Assembly (NCBI RefSeq): GCF_012689525.1
Contig: NZ_CP051515.1
Coordinates: 2,294,001 to 2,358,000 of the forward strand
DNA from: Paraburkholderia aromaticivorans
GTDB taxonomy: Bacteria; Pseudomonadota; Gammaproteobacteria; Burkholderiales; Burkholderiaceae
Direction: 5' to 3'
DNA length: 64,000 bases
Part shown: positions 44,589-54,689 of the stretch, one piece after another
Layout of the letters: every line of letters starts with the position of its first letter
Numbering within the stretch: the first letter of the stretch is position 1
Made by a program: the position numbers and the translations under genes
Notes under the pieces: model-generated
Database searches by the model: none
Told to the model about the DNA's origin: nothing
What the model saw: only the letters and a program-made list of their open reading frames with translations

Positions 44589-46178
44589 ATGAATTCCCCT
44601 ATCATTCCGGGCGTTGCAAACAACCCCGCTTCGACCGCCGCGCGCACGCCTCCCCAATCTTCAACTGCTCGCCCGTTCCCCGCGATCGCCGCCGTGCTGC
44701 TCGGCGCGATGATTTCCACGCTGACATCCCGCATCACATCGCTTGGGCTCGCCGATATCCGCGGTGCGCTCGGCGTCGGATTCGATGAAGGTGCGTGGAT
44801 CAATACCGCCTTCACCGCCTCGCAAATGTTCATCGGACCTATCGCGGTGTGGGCTGCCTTCGTCCTCGGAACCAGGCGGATATTACTAGCCGGCGCGGTC
44901 GTCTTTATGGCCGCCGAAACACTTCTGCCCCTCAGCACTAACTTTGCGTGCTTCATCTTTTTCCAGGCACTCGCAGGGCTTGCGTCCGGCGTGTTCGTGC
45001 CGATTACCGTCGGCTTCATTGTCCGTAGCCTTCCACCCAAGCTTATTCCTTTTGGCATTGCGGCGTACGCGATGAACCTGGAAATGTCGCTGAACATCTC
45101 CGCCACGCTCGAAGGATGGTATAGCGAACATCTCAGTTGGCACTGGTTGTTCTGGCAAAACGCGGCGCTCACCATCCCCTTCATCCTCTGCCTGCTCATG
45201 TCGGTGCCGAACGAAGCAATCCGGCAAACTCCGGCGCGCAGCGACCATACCGGCATGCTGCTCGGTGCCAGTGGCTTCGTTTGCCTGTTCGTCGCGCTGG
45301 ACCAGGGTGAACGTCTGTTCTGGTTTCAATCGCTGTTCATCACCGGCATGTTTTACGTCGGTGCCGTATTGCTGGCAGCCTTTGTACTACGTGAACTGGT
45401 GACGGAAGCGCCCGGTATTGCCCTTTCATACCTGCTGAAGCCTAACGTCGCGCTGCTGGTGGTGCTGGTCGGATTGATCCGCTTCACCGTTCTGAACACA
45501 AGCTTCATTCCATCCATTTTTCTTGCCAGCGTCCACGGCTTGCGGCCGCTCGAGGTCGGCAATACCCTTCGCTGGGTGGCCGTTCCGCAAATCCTGTTCG
45601 CTCCGTGCGTGGCGTTCATGCTTCTCCACCTCGACGCACGCCGCGTCATCGCGATTGGCTTTGCTACAGTCGCCGTCGCCTTCGGGCTCGGCACGCAACT
45701 CACACCCGACTGGGCAGAAGGCAACTTCATTCCGTCGCAGTTGCTGCAGGCGCTCGGTCAGACAATGGCACTCACTTCGATCATCTACTTCTTTGCCAAA
45801 CACGTCACCGCCGAACACGCGCTGACTTTCGGTGCGGTTGTGCAAACCACCCGCCTCTTCAGCGGCCAACTGGGCACGACGTCCATCGCGGTGACCCAGC
45901 GCGTGATGGAGCAGATCCACTCGAACCTGCTGGGCCTGCATGTCAATCTGTTCAGCAGCGAAACGCTGGAACGGCTGACCGCACAGAGCTCGCTATTCGG
46001 CGTGAGCTTGGACGGCAATACCGCTGGTGTGCCGGCCGGTGCGATCGCCCTTCTGGATCGCGCCGTTCGCGTTCAGGCAACGACCCTTTCACTCGCCGAC
46101 AATTATCGGCTCGCGGCAGCCTGCGCATTGTGTGGCATTGCGTTGACGCTGCTGCTACGACGGGCACCCGCGCCTTGA
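44589..46178 (+). CDS. MFS exporter, DHA2 (EmrB-like) family
   Basis: A 529-residue, about 14-segment transporter. AVLLGAMISTLTSRITSLGLADIRGALG near the N-terminus and the helix 5 region fit the DHA2 drug:H+ antiporter group, though the typical DxT motif of helix 1 is altered to STLTS. It should export a toxic organic compound. No EmrA adaptor gene is adjacent. Divergent from the LysR gene and could be under its control. Confidence 0.82.
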   Translation: MNSPIIPGVANNPASTAARTPPQSSTARPFPAIAAVLLGAMISTLTSRITSLGLADIRGALGVGFDEGAWINTAFTASQMFIGPIAVWAAFVLGTRRILLAGAVVFMAAETLLPLSTNFACFIFFQALAGLASGVFVPITVGFIVRSLPPKLIPFGIAAYAMNLEMSLNISATLEGWYSEHLSWHWLFWQNAALTIPFILCLLMSVPNEAIRQTPARSDHTGMLLGASGFVCLFVALDQGERLFWFQSLFITGMFYVGAVLLAAFVLRELVTEAPGIALSYLLKPNVALLVVLVGLIRFTVLNTSFIPSIFLASVHGLRPLEVGNTLRWVAVPQILFAPCVAFMLLHLDARRVIAIGFATVAVAFGLGTQLTPDWAEGNFIPSQLLQALGQTMALTSIIYFFAKHVTAEHALTFGAVVQTTRLFSGQLGTTSIAVTQRVMEQIHSNLLGLHVNLFSSETLERLTAQSSLFGVSLDGNTAGVPAGAIALLDRAVRVQATTLSLADNYRLAAACALCGIALTLLLRRAPAP

Positions 46179-46604
46179 ACCCATCTGCAACGGGTTGAAA
46201 CCGAACTACCCGATGCTACCGCCTCACGACAGCAAATACATTGCACGTCGCTGAATTTATCTTAAGCAGACGAGGTGTCGAGGTCATGCTACGGAGCGCC
46301 GCTTCAGGCCACGCCGCGGACTGGCCCTACGCGAGAGCAACGGAATTAAGCTTTATTAAGGCCTCCATCAGGACATTTAGCTAAGGCCTCGATATGCTTT
46401 GTCCAATCGCCATGACGCGAAAGCGTAAGAGCGAAAGCCTCGTCAGGGGACGTCGTGTTAACTGTAAAAGCTGGCTCGATCTCCATCTTAATTTATCGAT
46501 CGAACATTTATAGTACAATCAAAATAGCACGCGCACATTCGTGCGTTTGAGCGTCGGGCATCCCTGACGACATCGAAAGGATTCTTTTTGCGGAAGGTGC
46601 TGCG
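46179..46604. other. Gap before the molybdenum hydroxylase operon
   Basis: No gene seen. The stretch around 46480-46530 is unusually AT-rich and contains TATAGT/TACAAT sequence about 85-100 bases before the cytochrome start, a plausible -10 region. A GGAAGGTG ribosome site precedes 46605. Confidence 0.45.
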
Positions 46605-47891
46605 ATGACTCGCAAGCCGATTATTCTCGCGGCCATTGCCGCTGTTGTCGTGGCGTGCGCCGTTGCGGCCGGCATCATGTGGGAGCCCAGCATCGCTGAG
46701 GTGCACCCCCCTGCTGCTTCCTCATTCGACCGCCAACTCAAACTCGACGGCGCCCGCGTCGTGGCGCTCGGCGACTGCGCGGTGTGCCACACCGCCAAGG
46801 GTGGAAAGCCGTTTGCCGGCGGCTTGCCGCTTGCCACGCCATTCGGGACGATCTACGCGACCAACATCACGCCGGACCCTGAAACGGGCATCGGCGCGTG
46901 GTCGCAGAATGCCTTTGCACGCGCGCTGCGCCATGGCATCGCACGCGACGGCCACGCGCTGTACCCTGCCTTTCCGTACATCCACTTCACCCGAATGTCG
47001 GACCACGACATCGCGGCGGCCTATGCGTACTTAATGAGCCGCGATCCGGTCAACGCGACCACGCCCGACAACAAGCTGATCTTCCCACTCAATTTCAGGC
47101 CCTTGGTGGCGTTCTGGAATGTGCTGTTCCTGCGGCCCGGCGAGCGCGCGGCGGACGCATCGCAGAGCGCCGAATGGAACCGGGGTCATTTGCTGGTGGA
47201 CGGATTGGGACACTGCGCCGCCTGCCATTCTCCGTTGAACGCCATCGGCGGTGAGAAATCCGGTCAGGCGTTCGACGGCGGCCAGGTCGATGGCTGGGAG
47301 GCACCGCCCCTCAACCAGTTGGGCGATGCCGTGAAGCCGTGGACCAGGGAACAGTTGGTGACGTACCTGAGGACCGGCCGCGCGAGCGAGCACGGCGCCG
47401 CTGCCGGCCCCATGTTGCCGGTCACGCGTGACCTGGGCACGGTGCCGCAAGAAGACGTCGAAGCCATCGCCACCTATCTTCTTTCGATTCAGAAACCGGC
47501 CGTGGCGACCGTCGTGAAGACAGCGTCCGAGTCCATGCAAGATGCCCAGTCAGCGAGCGCCCAGCGCGGCGCGATCCTGTTCAACGGCTCGTGCGCATCC
47601 TGTCACGGCAGCGGCTCGCCGATGCAAACCATCGGCACGCGGCCCGGTCTTGCCTTCAGCACTGCGGTCAACGCCGCCACCCCGCGCAATGCGATCCAGA
47701 TGATGACCGGCGGCGTGCCTTGGCACGGCGAGGATGCAATGAACTACATGCCGCCGTTCGACGATGTATTCAGCGACGATCAACTCGCCGATCTGGCGAC
47801 CTATCTACGCTCGAGCTACTCGACGCGCGTTCGATGGGACGCGGTCAAAGACACCGTATCAAAGGTGAGAAAGGAGAATGAGACGCGATGA
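46605..47891 (+). CDS. Membrane-anchored tri-haem cytochrome c
   Basis: A 428-residue exported cytochrome. An N-terminal hydrophobic anchor (residues 5-24) precedes three haem-binding sites: CAVCH near 58, CAACH near 206 and CASCH near 329. This matches the cytochrome subunit of three-part periplasmic dehydrogenases (alcohol, gluconate, aldehyde, isoquinoline/nicotinate-type). It would accept electrons from the 2Fe-2S subunit and hand them to the respiratory chain. Its stop overlaps the next start (ATGA). Confidence 0.93.
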   Translation: MTRKPIILAAIAAVVVACAVAAGIMWEPSIAEVHPPAASSFDRQLKLDGARVVALGDCAVCHTAKGGKPFAGGLPLATPFGTIYATNITPDPETGIGAWSQNAFARALRHGIARDGHALYPAFPYIHFTRMSDHDIAAAYAYLMSRDPVNATTPDNKLIFPLNFRPLVAFWNVLFLRPGERAADASQSAEWNRGHLLVDGLGHCAACHSPLNAIGGEKSGQAFDGGQVDGWEAPPLNQLGDAVKPWTREQLVTYLRTGRASEHGAAAGPMLPVTRDLGTVPQEDVEAIATYLLSIQKPAVATVVKTASESMQDAQSASAQRGAILFNGSCASCHGSGSPMQTIGTRPGLAFSTAVNAATPRNAIQMMTGGVPWHGEDAMNYMPPFDDVFSDDQLADLATYLRSSYSTRVRWDAVKDTVSKVRKENETR

Positions 47892-48400
47892 TCCAGCTCT
47901 CAGTGAATGGCGTGCAGCACGCCCTAGACATCGATCCCTCGACGCCATTGCTCTACGCGCTGCGCAATGACTTGCAGCTGCACGGGGCCAAGTTCGGCTG
48001 CGGCCTCGGACAATGCGGCGCATGCACAGTAATCGTGGGTGATCGCGCGGTATTTTCCTGCCTGTTGCCCGTATCGGCGATTGGCAATCGCGCGGTTCGA
48101 ACCATCGAAAGCCTGGGCACGATCGAACAGCCGGGCGCCTTACAAAAGGCCTTTGTTGAACACCAGGCTGCGCAATGTGGCTACTGTATCGCAGGCATGA
48201 TCATGCGCGCCCAGGCGCTGCTCGACCGTACGCCGCATCCTACCGAAGCGCAACTGCGCGAGCACATGGAACCGAACCTGTGCCGTTGCGGCACCCACAT
48301 GCGCATTCTGGCGGCGATCCGGCAAGTGGCCGGACTGCCCGAAAGCGGTGGTGCCGATGCCTCGACCGCTGCGGCATCGGGAAAAGGAGCGACGCAATGA
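47888..48400 (+). CDS. iorA: 2Fe-2S subunit of xanthine-oxidase-type hydroxylase
   Basis: A 170-residue protein with two 2Fe-2S clusters: plant-ferredoxin type CGLGQCGACTV (near residue 38-48) and the helical-domain type CGYC...CRCG (near 97-134). This is the small subunit of enzymes such as isoquinoline 1-oxidoreductase (IorA), nicotinate dehydrogenase (NicA) or aldehyde oxidoreductase. It overlaps the cytochrome gene and the large-subunit gene in ATGA. iorA is given as the closest named relative, with no claim of substrate. Confidence 0.9.
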   Translation: MIQLSVNGVQHALDIDPSTPLLYALRNDLQLHGAKFGCGLGQCGACTVIVGDRAVFSCLLPVSAIGNRAVRTIESLGTIEQPGALQKAFVEHQAAQCGYCIAGMIMRAQALLDRTPHPTEAQLREHMEPNLCRCGTHMRILAAIRQVAGLPESGGADASTAAASGKGATQ

Positions 48401-50661
48401 GCGCACACGACGATCACGTCGACGAAGGACGCCGCCGCTTCATGCTGTCCGGCACCCTCGTGGTCGGTTTCAGCCTGGTTCCCGGTGTGAGCGCACTCGC
48501 CCAGGAAGTCATTGCCGACGAAGGCAAAGCCGTGCAGATCGGCAAACAAACCGAAGCGCTCGCCGGCAGCCTGAAGACCAATCCGTTGCTCGACGCGTGG
48601 ATAAAAATTTCGTCCAACGGCAAGGTGACGGTCTTCACCGGCAAGGTGGAACTCGGCACGGGCGTACGCACGGCCTTACTGCAAGTGGCCGCGGAAGAGC
48701 TGAATATGGCGCCGTCGCTGATCACGTTCCTCACCGCCGACACGGGCCTCTCGCCGGACGAGGGTTTGACTGCCGGCAGCCATACCATCGCCGACAGTGG
48801 CACCGCGCTGCTCAATGCCGCTGCCCAGGTGCGCGGCATTCTGGTCGATGCGGCCGCGCAACGTCTCGGTGTCGAAAGCGCGACGCTGGTCGTCAAAGAC
48901 GCGGTGATCGCCGCGCCGGACGGGCGCCGCGTGACCTATGGCGAGGCCGTGCAAACTGTCGACCTGCATCGGATGGCGACCCCCACTTCGCCGCTAAAAG
49001 ATCCGCGCACTTTCAAGGTGATCGGCACGTCGCTGCCGCGTCTGGACATTCCAGGCAAGCTCACGGGCGGTGCGAGCTATGTGCAGGACATGCATCTGCC
49101 CAACATGGTTCACGCGCGCGCGGTGTTGCCGCCGGCCTATCAGGCTAACCTGCTAAACACGAATGAAGCCGAGGTCATGAAAATGCCCGGCGTAGTCAAG
49201 GTCGTCAGAAACGGCAACATGCTGGCCGTAGTCGCAAGAGGCGAATGGCAAGCGGTCCTCGCGCAAAGGGCCCTCTCGGCCGGCAGCAAATGGAGCGCCG
49301 GTCGCCCACTGCCTGACCCCAACACCGTTCACAGCGAACTCAAGAAAATCGCCACGCAACAGATCGAGATCGCCAATGCTCATTCGCCCACGGCGCCGCC
49401 GGTCAAGACGCTGAGCGCGACTTATATGAAGCGCTATCTGTTGCATGGCTCGATCGGCCCGTCATGCTCGGTCGCCACGTTCGAGAACGACACACTGACG
49501 GTATGGACGCACTCGCAAGGCGTCTATCCATTGCGCGACGGGTTGGCGGAAATGCTCTCGTTGCCAAAGGAAAAGATCCGTTGCATCCACACTGAAGGCT
49601 CTGGCTGCTATGGGCACAATGGCGCCGACGACGCGGCCGCGCATGCAGCGCTGATCGCGATGGCGTTGCCCGGACAACCGGTTCGGGTGCAATGGATGCG
49701 TGACCAGGAGCATACGTGGGACCATTTCACGCCCGCGATGGTCACCGAGGTCAGCGCATCGCTCGACGCGCAAAACAATATCGTCAACTGGGACTACGCG
49801 CTGTGGAGCAGCTCTCATAACGAACGGATCGTCAACGCAGGCCGGCTGATGCCGGCCACCCTGCTGGCCAAGCCCTTCGTATCCGCGCCCTCCACGCCGA
49901 TGGTGCAGCCCGAGGGCGGCGGCGATCGCAATGCAATCCCGCTCTACACGCTGCCGAACCTGCACGTCATGAACAACTTCTCGCCGACGATGCCACTGCC
50001 CACATCGGCCATGCGTTCGTTAGGCGCCCATACCAACGTGTTTGCGATTGAAAGCTTCATGGATGAGCTGGCGTTTGCCGCGCGGATGGATCCTGTCGAG
50101 TTTCGTCTGAAACACCTTCAGGATGCGCGTGCGCAGGATGTGATCCGGCTCGCGGCGAAGCAATTCGGCTGGCCGAGACCGGCGCGTCAAGCCGGGCGTG
50201 GCGTCGGATTTGCGTTTGGCAAGTACAAGAACCTGATGGCGTACGTCGCGATTGCGGTCGAGCTTTCCGTCGAACGCGAAACCGGCATGGTGCGTGTCGA
50301 GCACGCCGTCGCCGCGGTCGATTGTGGTCAGATCGTCAATCCGGACGGTGTCCGCAACCAGATCGAAGGCGGCATCATCCAGTCTTCGAGCTGGACACTG
50401 TACGAAGAACTGCAATTCGATACGAAGCAGATCCGAAGTTTTGACTGGAGCAGCTATCCGATCATGCGCTTCCCGGCAGTACCGGCGAGCGTGAAGGTGC
50501 ACTTGATCGACCGGCCCGGCATGCCGTTTCTAGGCAGCGCCGAAGCCTCGATGGGGCCAACTGCGGGTGCGCTCGCCAATGCGTTATTCGATGCAACCGG
50601 CAAGCGTCTGCGTCAGATGCCCTTGGGTGGCGACAACTTGCGCAAGCAGATCGAGGTTTGA
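48397..50661 (+). CDS. iorB: Molybdopterin-binding subunit of a periplasmic hydroxylase
   Basis: A 754-residue protein of the xanthine-oxidase superfamily. The N-terminus EGRRRFMLSGTLVVGFS is a twin-arginine signal, so the complex folds with its cofactor before export. Typical segments are GKVELGTGVRTALLQVAAEELN (cofactor channel), EGSGCYGHNGADDAA, GGGDRNAIPLY and a C-terminal GSAEASMGPTAGALANA that carries the catalytic Glu region. It hydroxylates a heteroaromatic ring or aldehyde using water. No FAD subunit; electrons leave by the cytochrome c gene product. No maturation (XdhC) gene is seen. Confidence 0.9.
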   Translation: MSAHDDHVDEGRRRFMLSGTLVVGFSLVPGVSALAQEVIADEGKAVQIGKQTEALAGSLKTNPLLDAWIKISSNGKVTVFTGKVELGTGVRTALLQVAAEELNMAPSLITFLTADTGLSPDEGLTAGSHTIADSGTALLNAAAQVRGILVDAAAQRLGVESATLVVKDAVIAAPDGRRVTYGEAVQTVDLHRMATPTSPLKDPRTFKVIGTSLPRLDIPGKLTGGASYVQDMHLPNMVHARAVLPPAYQANLLNTNEAEVMKMPGVVKVVRNGNMLAVVARGEWQAVLAQRALSAGSKWSAGRPLPDPNTVHSELKKIATQQIEIANAHSPTAPPVKTLSATYMKRYLLHGSIGPSCSVATFENDTLTVWTHSQGVYPLRDGLAEMLSLPKEKIRCIHTEGSGCYGHNGADDAAAHAALIAMALPGQPVRVQWMRDQEHTWDHFTPAMVTEVSASLDAQNNIVNWDYALWSSSHNERIVNAGRLMPATLLAKPFVSAPSTPMVQPEGGGDRNAIPLYTLPNLHVMNNFSPTMPLPTSAMRSLGAHTNVFAIESFMDELAFAARMDPVEFRLKHLQDARAQDVIRLAAKQFGWPRPARQAGRGVGFAFGKYKNLMAYVAIAVELSVERETGMVRVEHAVAAVDCGQIVNPDGVRNQIEGGIIQSSSWTLYEELQFDTKQIRSFDWSSYPIMRFPAVPASVKVHLIDRPGMPFLGSAEASMGPTAGALANALFDATGKRLRQMPLGGDNLRKQIEV

Positions 50662-50696
50662 TCGACATGACAAAGTCTCTTTGACTGCGCACCGAC

Positions 50697-51629
50697 TCAG
50701 CCCTCCAGCGAAGTGTGGAGCCGGGCTTCGAGAAACTGAACGAGGGCCCGCACTTTGCTGGAGTGGCGGCGATTAGGCAGGTACGCCGCGTAGACGATTG
50801 CATCGCCGCTATGAGGACTCGCGTCGAAGTTCTCGAAGAGGCGCATCAGGCGTCCCGCGCGAATCTCGGCGGCGACCAGCCACTCGGGCAGCAACGCGAT
50901 GCCGCGTCCCGCAAGCACGGCCTCGAGCAGGATGTCGAGACTGTTCGACAACAAATGGCCGCGCACTTCGACGCGAGCCTCAGTGTGTTGCCCTGTGGCC
51001 TCGCGGCGGAAGGTCCAGATCTGGCGAGTCCGATAGCCGCCGCCGTACGCCACGCGCAGGCACTCGTGTGTATCGAGCGCTTGCGGCATTGGCGGCGTGC
51101 CGCCGCGTTCGAGGTAGTCGTGGCTGGCCACCACGTAGCGTGGATTGTCCGCGAGCTTTCTGACGATCAGATTGGCGTCGCGGTTGGGCAGGCCGATTCG
51201 TATCGCAACGTCGATTCTGTCGAGCGCGAGATCGGCAAAGTGATCGGCGACGACAACATCGAGAAACACACGGGGGTTGTCGGACAGGAAGGCCGCGAGA
51301 TGCGGACCGAGCCGTAACCTGCTGTATGTCGACGGCACAGCGATGCGCAGCGCGCCGACCGGCGACGCGCCGCTGTCGAATACGCTCTCGTCCGCTTCGG
51401 CCAGATCGTCGAGCACCTTGCCGACCTGTTCGACGTACGCAATGCCGGCGTCCGTGAGACTGACCTTTCTCGGTGTCCGGGTCAGAAGCGCAGTACCCAA
51501 TGAGGCTTCCAGCGAGTCCATCAAACGCGTAACCGATGAAGTGGCCACACCCAAACGCTGGGCGGCTTTCGAAAAGCCGCCGGCGTCAGCCACTTCCAGC
51601 AACGTATTCAGGGCGAGGAGCTTGTCCAA
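50697..51629 (-). CDS. LysR-family regulator
   Basis: A 310-residue LysR protein, winged helix at residues 1-60 (GGFSKAAQRLGVATSSVTRLMDSLE) and co-inducer domain after. The start codon is TTG with GAGG upstream. It is convergent with the molybdenum hydroxylase operon and divergent from the DsbA-like gene with a 119-bp gap, so the latter is its likeliest target. Confidence 0.92.
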   Translation of the reverse strand: MDKLLALNTLLEVADAGGFSKAAQRLGVATSSVTRLMDSLEASLGTALLTRTPRKVSLTDAGIAYVEQVGKVLDDLAEADESVFDSGASPVGALRIAVPSTYSRLRLGPHLAAFLSDNPRVFLDVVVADHFADLALDRIDVAIRIGLPNRDANLIVRKLADNPRYVVASHDYLERGGTPPMPQALDTHECLRVAYGGGYRTRQIWTFRREATGQHTEARVEVRGHLLSNSLDILLEAVLAGRGIALLPEWLVAAEIRAGRLMRLFENFDASPHSGDAIVYAAYLPNRRHSSKVRALVQFLEARLHTSLEG

Positions 51630-51748
51630 TATATGGCCTCAACAATGGCTTGGTTGCGCCCGGCGCAATGTGGGATTGCATTTTAGCCCCATTCAGTAAA
51701 TTTCTCGCAACGCCTATGCTGTGTGCGTTACCTAGTGAGGGACGCAAC

Positions 51749-52402
51749 ATGCAAGCCATTCAGGTCGAGGTCAATTACGACTTCATATGTCCGTGGTGCT
51801 GGATCGGTCAACGAAATCTTGCTGCGGCGCTCGCCGATTCCGGTGTCGGCGCGGCCGTTTCGATCCATTACGTGCCGTTCGAATTGAACCCGTCGATGCC
51901 GCCCGAAGGTGCGGACCGGCGTAGCTATCGAACGCAAAAATTCGGAAGCTGGGCCCGCTCGCAAAGCATGGACGCGCAGGTCGCTGCCGCCGGACTGAGC
52001 GCGGGCGTCCAGTTCAACTACGACAGGGTGCTACGCACGCCGAACACGCATCTCGCGCACCGTCTGATGCAGTTCGCTCAAGATCGTCGTGAGCCGCAGA
52101 AGACCGCGGCGCTCTATCAAGCCATCTATGCCGCCTATTTCTCGGAAGGCCGCGACATTGGTTCACTCGATACGTTGGTCGCCGTCGCCGCCGAACGCGC
52201 TTTCGATGCGGACCAGGTTCGTGCGTATCTGCTGAGCGCCTCGGGCAATCAGGAAGTCGAAGCGGCGCGCAACGAAGCGGACACGCTTGGCATTCAGGCG
52301 GTTCCGACCATCGTGGTTGCAGGCGAGTTCATCAGCGGTGCGCAACCGCCCGCTGTATTTGCCCATGCACTGCGTTCGGCCGCGCAACGGAACGCAGCGT
52401 GA
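51749..52402 (+). CDS. DsbA-family oxidoreductase/isomerase (FrnE-like)
   Basis: A 217-residue cytoplasmic thioredoxin-fold protein with a CPWC active site near residue 15-18 (VNYDFICPWCWIG) and a helical insertion. The C-terminal GIQAVPTIVVAGEFISGAQ holds the cis-Pro. FrnE-like proteins act as disulfide isomerases or in polyketide ring formation; the related HCCA isomerases act in aromatic degradation. The start at 51749 follows GAGG. The next gene begins 94 bases later on the same strand. Confidence 0.9.
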   Translation: MQAIQVEVNYDFICPWCWIGQRNLAAALADSGVGAAVSIHYVPFELNPSMPPEGADRRSYRTQKFGSWARSQSMDAQVAAAGLSAGVQFNYDRVLRTPNTHLAHRLMQFAQDRREPQKTAALYQAIYAAYFSEGRDIGSLDTLVAVAAERAFDADQVRAYLLSASGNQEVEAARNEADTLGIQAVPTIVVAGEFISGAQPPAVFAHALRSAAQRNAA

Positions 52403-52496
52403 GAGCGCCCGAAAACCACGCGCCGTCGTGATCGGCGGCTCGTTGAGCTCACATCCGAATCCACGTTCATCCATTTTCTGATTTCAGGGAGTTCTC

Positions 52497-53762
52497 ATGT
52501 CAACCCAGTCGTCCACCACTGCCGGCAGCGCAAGTCCGGCAAAGATGACAAGCGGCCTGATCGCGCTGTTCGCTTTCTGTTGCGGTGCCATCGTCGCGAA
52601 TCTCTACTACGCGCAACCGATTACCGAGCTGATAGCGCCGGCCATCCACATGTCCGGCGGCACCGCGAGCCTGATTGTTTCATTGACGCAGATCGGCTAC
52701 GCATTCGGCCTGTTCTTTCTCGTCCCGCTGGGCGACTTGCTGGAGAACCGCAAGCTGATGATCACCACCGCACTGGTGTCGATCGTGAGCCTCGCCGCGG
52801 CGGCCTTCGCTCACCAGCCGGGTTGGTTCCTCGTGATCTCGCTGCTGGTCGGGTTCAGCTCAGTGGCCGTGCAAATTCTGATTCCGCTCGCTGCTCATCT
52901 CGCACCGGACGAAACGCGCGGCAAAGTGGTCGGTACCATCATGAGCGGACTGCTGCTCGGCATTCTGCTGTCACGGCCGATTTCCAGCATGGTTGCCGGG
53001 CATTTCGGCTGGCGCGCGGTGTTCGGCTCCGCCGCCGTCGTGATGACAATCGTCACCACCGTGCTCGCGCTGACCATTCCGCGCCGGCAGCCGGATCACA
53101 AGGCCACCTACTTCGAGTTGATCGGTTCGCTCGGCCACCTGGTCCGCACCATGCCGGTTCTGCGCCATCGGTCGTTGTATCAGGCGCTCATGTTCGCTTC
53201 GTTCAGCCTCTTCTGGACCGCGATCCCCATCGAGTTGATCCGGCATTTCGGGCTTTCGCAAACCGCCATCGCCATCTTCGCGCTGGTCGGTGCGATCGGC
53301 GCAACCTCGGCACCGGTCGCAGGCCGTCTGGCCGACGCAGGTCATACCGTGCGGGCGACCTTGATTGCGCTCGTCGTGGGTGCGCTCGCCTACACGCCTG
53401 CATTGATCCATCCGGCCTGGGGCGTAGCAGGGCTCGTCGCAACCGGCATCGTGCTCGATTTCGCCGTACAGATGAACATGGTGTTGGGACAACGGGAAAT
53501 CTATGCGTTGCATGCCGCGAGCAGAAACCGTCTGAACGCGCTGTATATGACCAGCATTTTTGTAGGCGGTGCCTTCGGCTCCGCGCTCGCAAGCCCGCTG
53601 TATGAACACGGTGGCTGGCCGCTGGTCGCCGGCGTCGCCACCGCCTTCCCGCTGATTGCGCTAATTCACTATCTGGCGATTGGCCGCCCGCACGCCGCTC
53701 GCGAGTGCAAATCGGCCTCCCGCACCGGTCGAGTGCATCTTGACGAGTTGACTCCACGTTGA
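52497..53762 (+). CDS. MFS transporter (YnfM/arabinose-efflux-like)
   Basis: A 421-residue, 12-segment transporter. FCCGAIVANLYYAQPI in helix 1 and PLGDLLENRKLMI between helices 2 and 3 are typical of a widespread LysR-linked MFS group. It likely exports a small toxic molecule. Together with the DsbA-like gene it could be one unit under the TTG-start LysR. Ribosome site AGGGAG. Confidence 0.88.
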   Translation: MSTQSSTTAGSASPAKMTSGLIALFAFCCGAIVANLYYAQPITELIAPAIHMSGGTASLIVSLTQIGYAFGLFFLVPLGDLLENRKLMITTALVSIVSLAAAAFAHQPGWFLVISLLVGFSSVAVQILIPLAAHLAPDETRGKVVGTIMSGLLLGILLSRPISSMVAGHFGWRAVFGSAAVVMTIVTTVLALTIPRRQPDHKATYFELIGSLGHLVRTMPVLRHRSLYQALMFASFSLFWTAIPIELIRHFGLSQTAIAIFALVGAIGATSAPVAGRLADAGHTVRATLIALVVGALAYTPALIHPAWGVAGLVATGIVLDFAVQMNMVLGQREIYALHAASRNRLNALYMTSIFVGGAFGSALASPLYEHGGWPLVAGVATAFPLIALIHYLAIGRPHAARECKSASRTGRVHLDELTPR

Positions 53763-54075
53763 CTTGTATCGAGTTCCACAGAAAGTTGATTCGGACGGAA
53801 CAGTTGCAAAACGCGCCGGGTACCGACGTGGACAAGCCGCGACTTTTGATAATTTCGGACACGCTTAAATACACTCGTCGACGGTGGTCATGGCATGACG
53901 TTCAACGTATTTGCGCTACCTGTCACCGATGAGTTAGCCAGTAGCGCCGAGCGTGTGCCTGGTATCCAGTTTGTACAGGCGGAGGGTAGATTGAACAGTC
54001 AGACGCAGCAACTTGCCCGCGTCTGGAGGTGCGATTCGCAATCGGGGGGCGCGCCAGATCGCGACGCGCGTTCGA
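53763..54075. other. Gap after the MFS gene
   Basis: Contains AT-rich sequence near 53840-53875 with AATTTCGGACA, weakly like the reverse of the shared motif at 30734. A 106-codon frame starting at 53895 mostly covers the antisense of the BON gene and is not accepted. No gene seen. Confidence 0.4.
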
Positions 54076-54432
54076 CTACTGGGCGCCTTCCTCTTCCAAC
54101 ACAAGTCGATTATCGACCGACTGCACCTGAGGGACCCGCTTCGCGGCATCACCCGCGAGTTGGATCTGCGAGCTATCCGGCACCGTTCCAACCAAAGAAA
54201 CGACACCGCCTTTAACCAGTACGGCGATATTGCTGGAAGTCAAACCTTTCGTCGCATAGAGCGCGTGGCGCACAGCCTTCGACAGTTGCCGGTTCTGTGC
54301 GCGGATTGCAGATTTGCTGGTGCTTGCAGTCGGTTGCGGCGCGTTGGCGTCGCTAGCGGTCTGGGCGAAAACCAGATCCGCGCTGAGTAACGCAATGAGG
54401 CCGCACGTCGCGGTAAAGGTGGAAAGTCGCAT
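54076..54432 (-). CDS. Periplasmic BON-domain protein
   Basis: A 118-residue exported protein. Signal peptide (residues 8-22, cut near VFA), a Thr/Ser/Pro-rich linker, and one BON domain (about 50-115) with NIAVLVKGGVVSLVGTVPDSSQI. BON domains bind phospholipid and occur in OsmY-like stress proteins. The start at 54432 follows AGGGAAA; the longer frame lacks a signal at its true N-terminus. Confidence 0.87.
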   Translation of the reverse strand: MRLSTFTATCGLIALLSADLVFAQTASDANAPQPTASTSKSAIRAQNRQLSKAVRHALYATKGLTSSNIAVLVKGGVVSLVGTVPDSSQIQLAGDAAKRVPQVQSVDNRLVLEEEGAQ

Positions 54433-54689
54433 GATATTTCCCTGAAAGCGTTGACCACTAAAAGTGGCTCGCAGAAAATCTGTGCTTAACAGTGGCACAG
54501 ACTGCGCATGAAATAGTGATAGGGATTCGGACCCCACACCAGTTAAATCTTATTAAATAATTTGGCTTTTTTCATTGATCTGCCCAATTTTATGAGTGCC
54601 CTCACATCTTTGCATTGTTATCCGCGTCGCAGAGCGGCACGAGGGCCCGTGTCGCCCCGTACCATTGCGCGCCAGTTTCCGACTCGCGC

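Noticed and set aside
53895..54215. 106-codon plus-strand frame
   Set aside because: Its second half is antisense to the BON-domain gene and it lacks a ribosome site.
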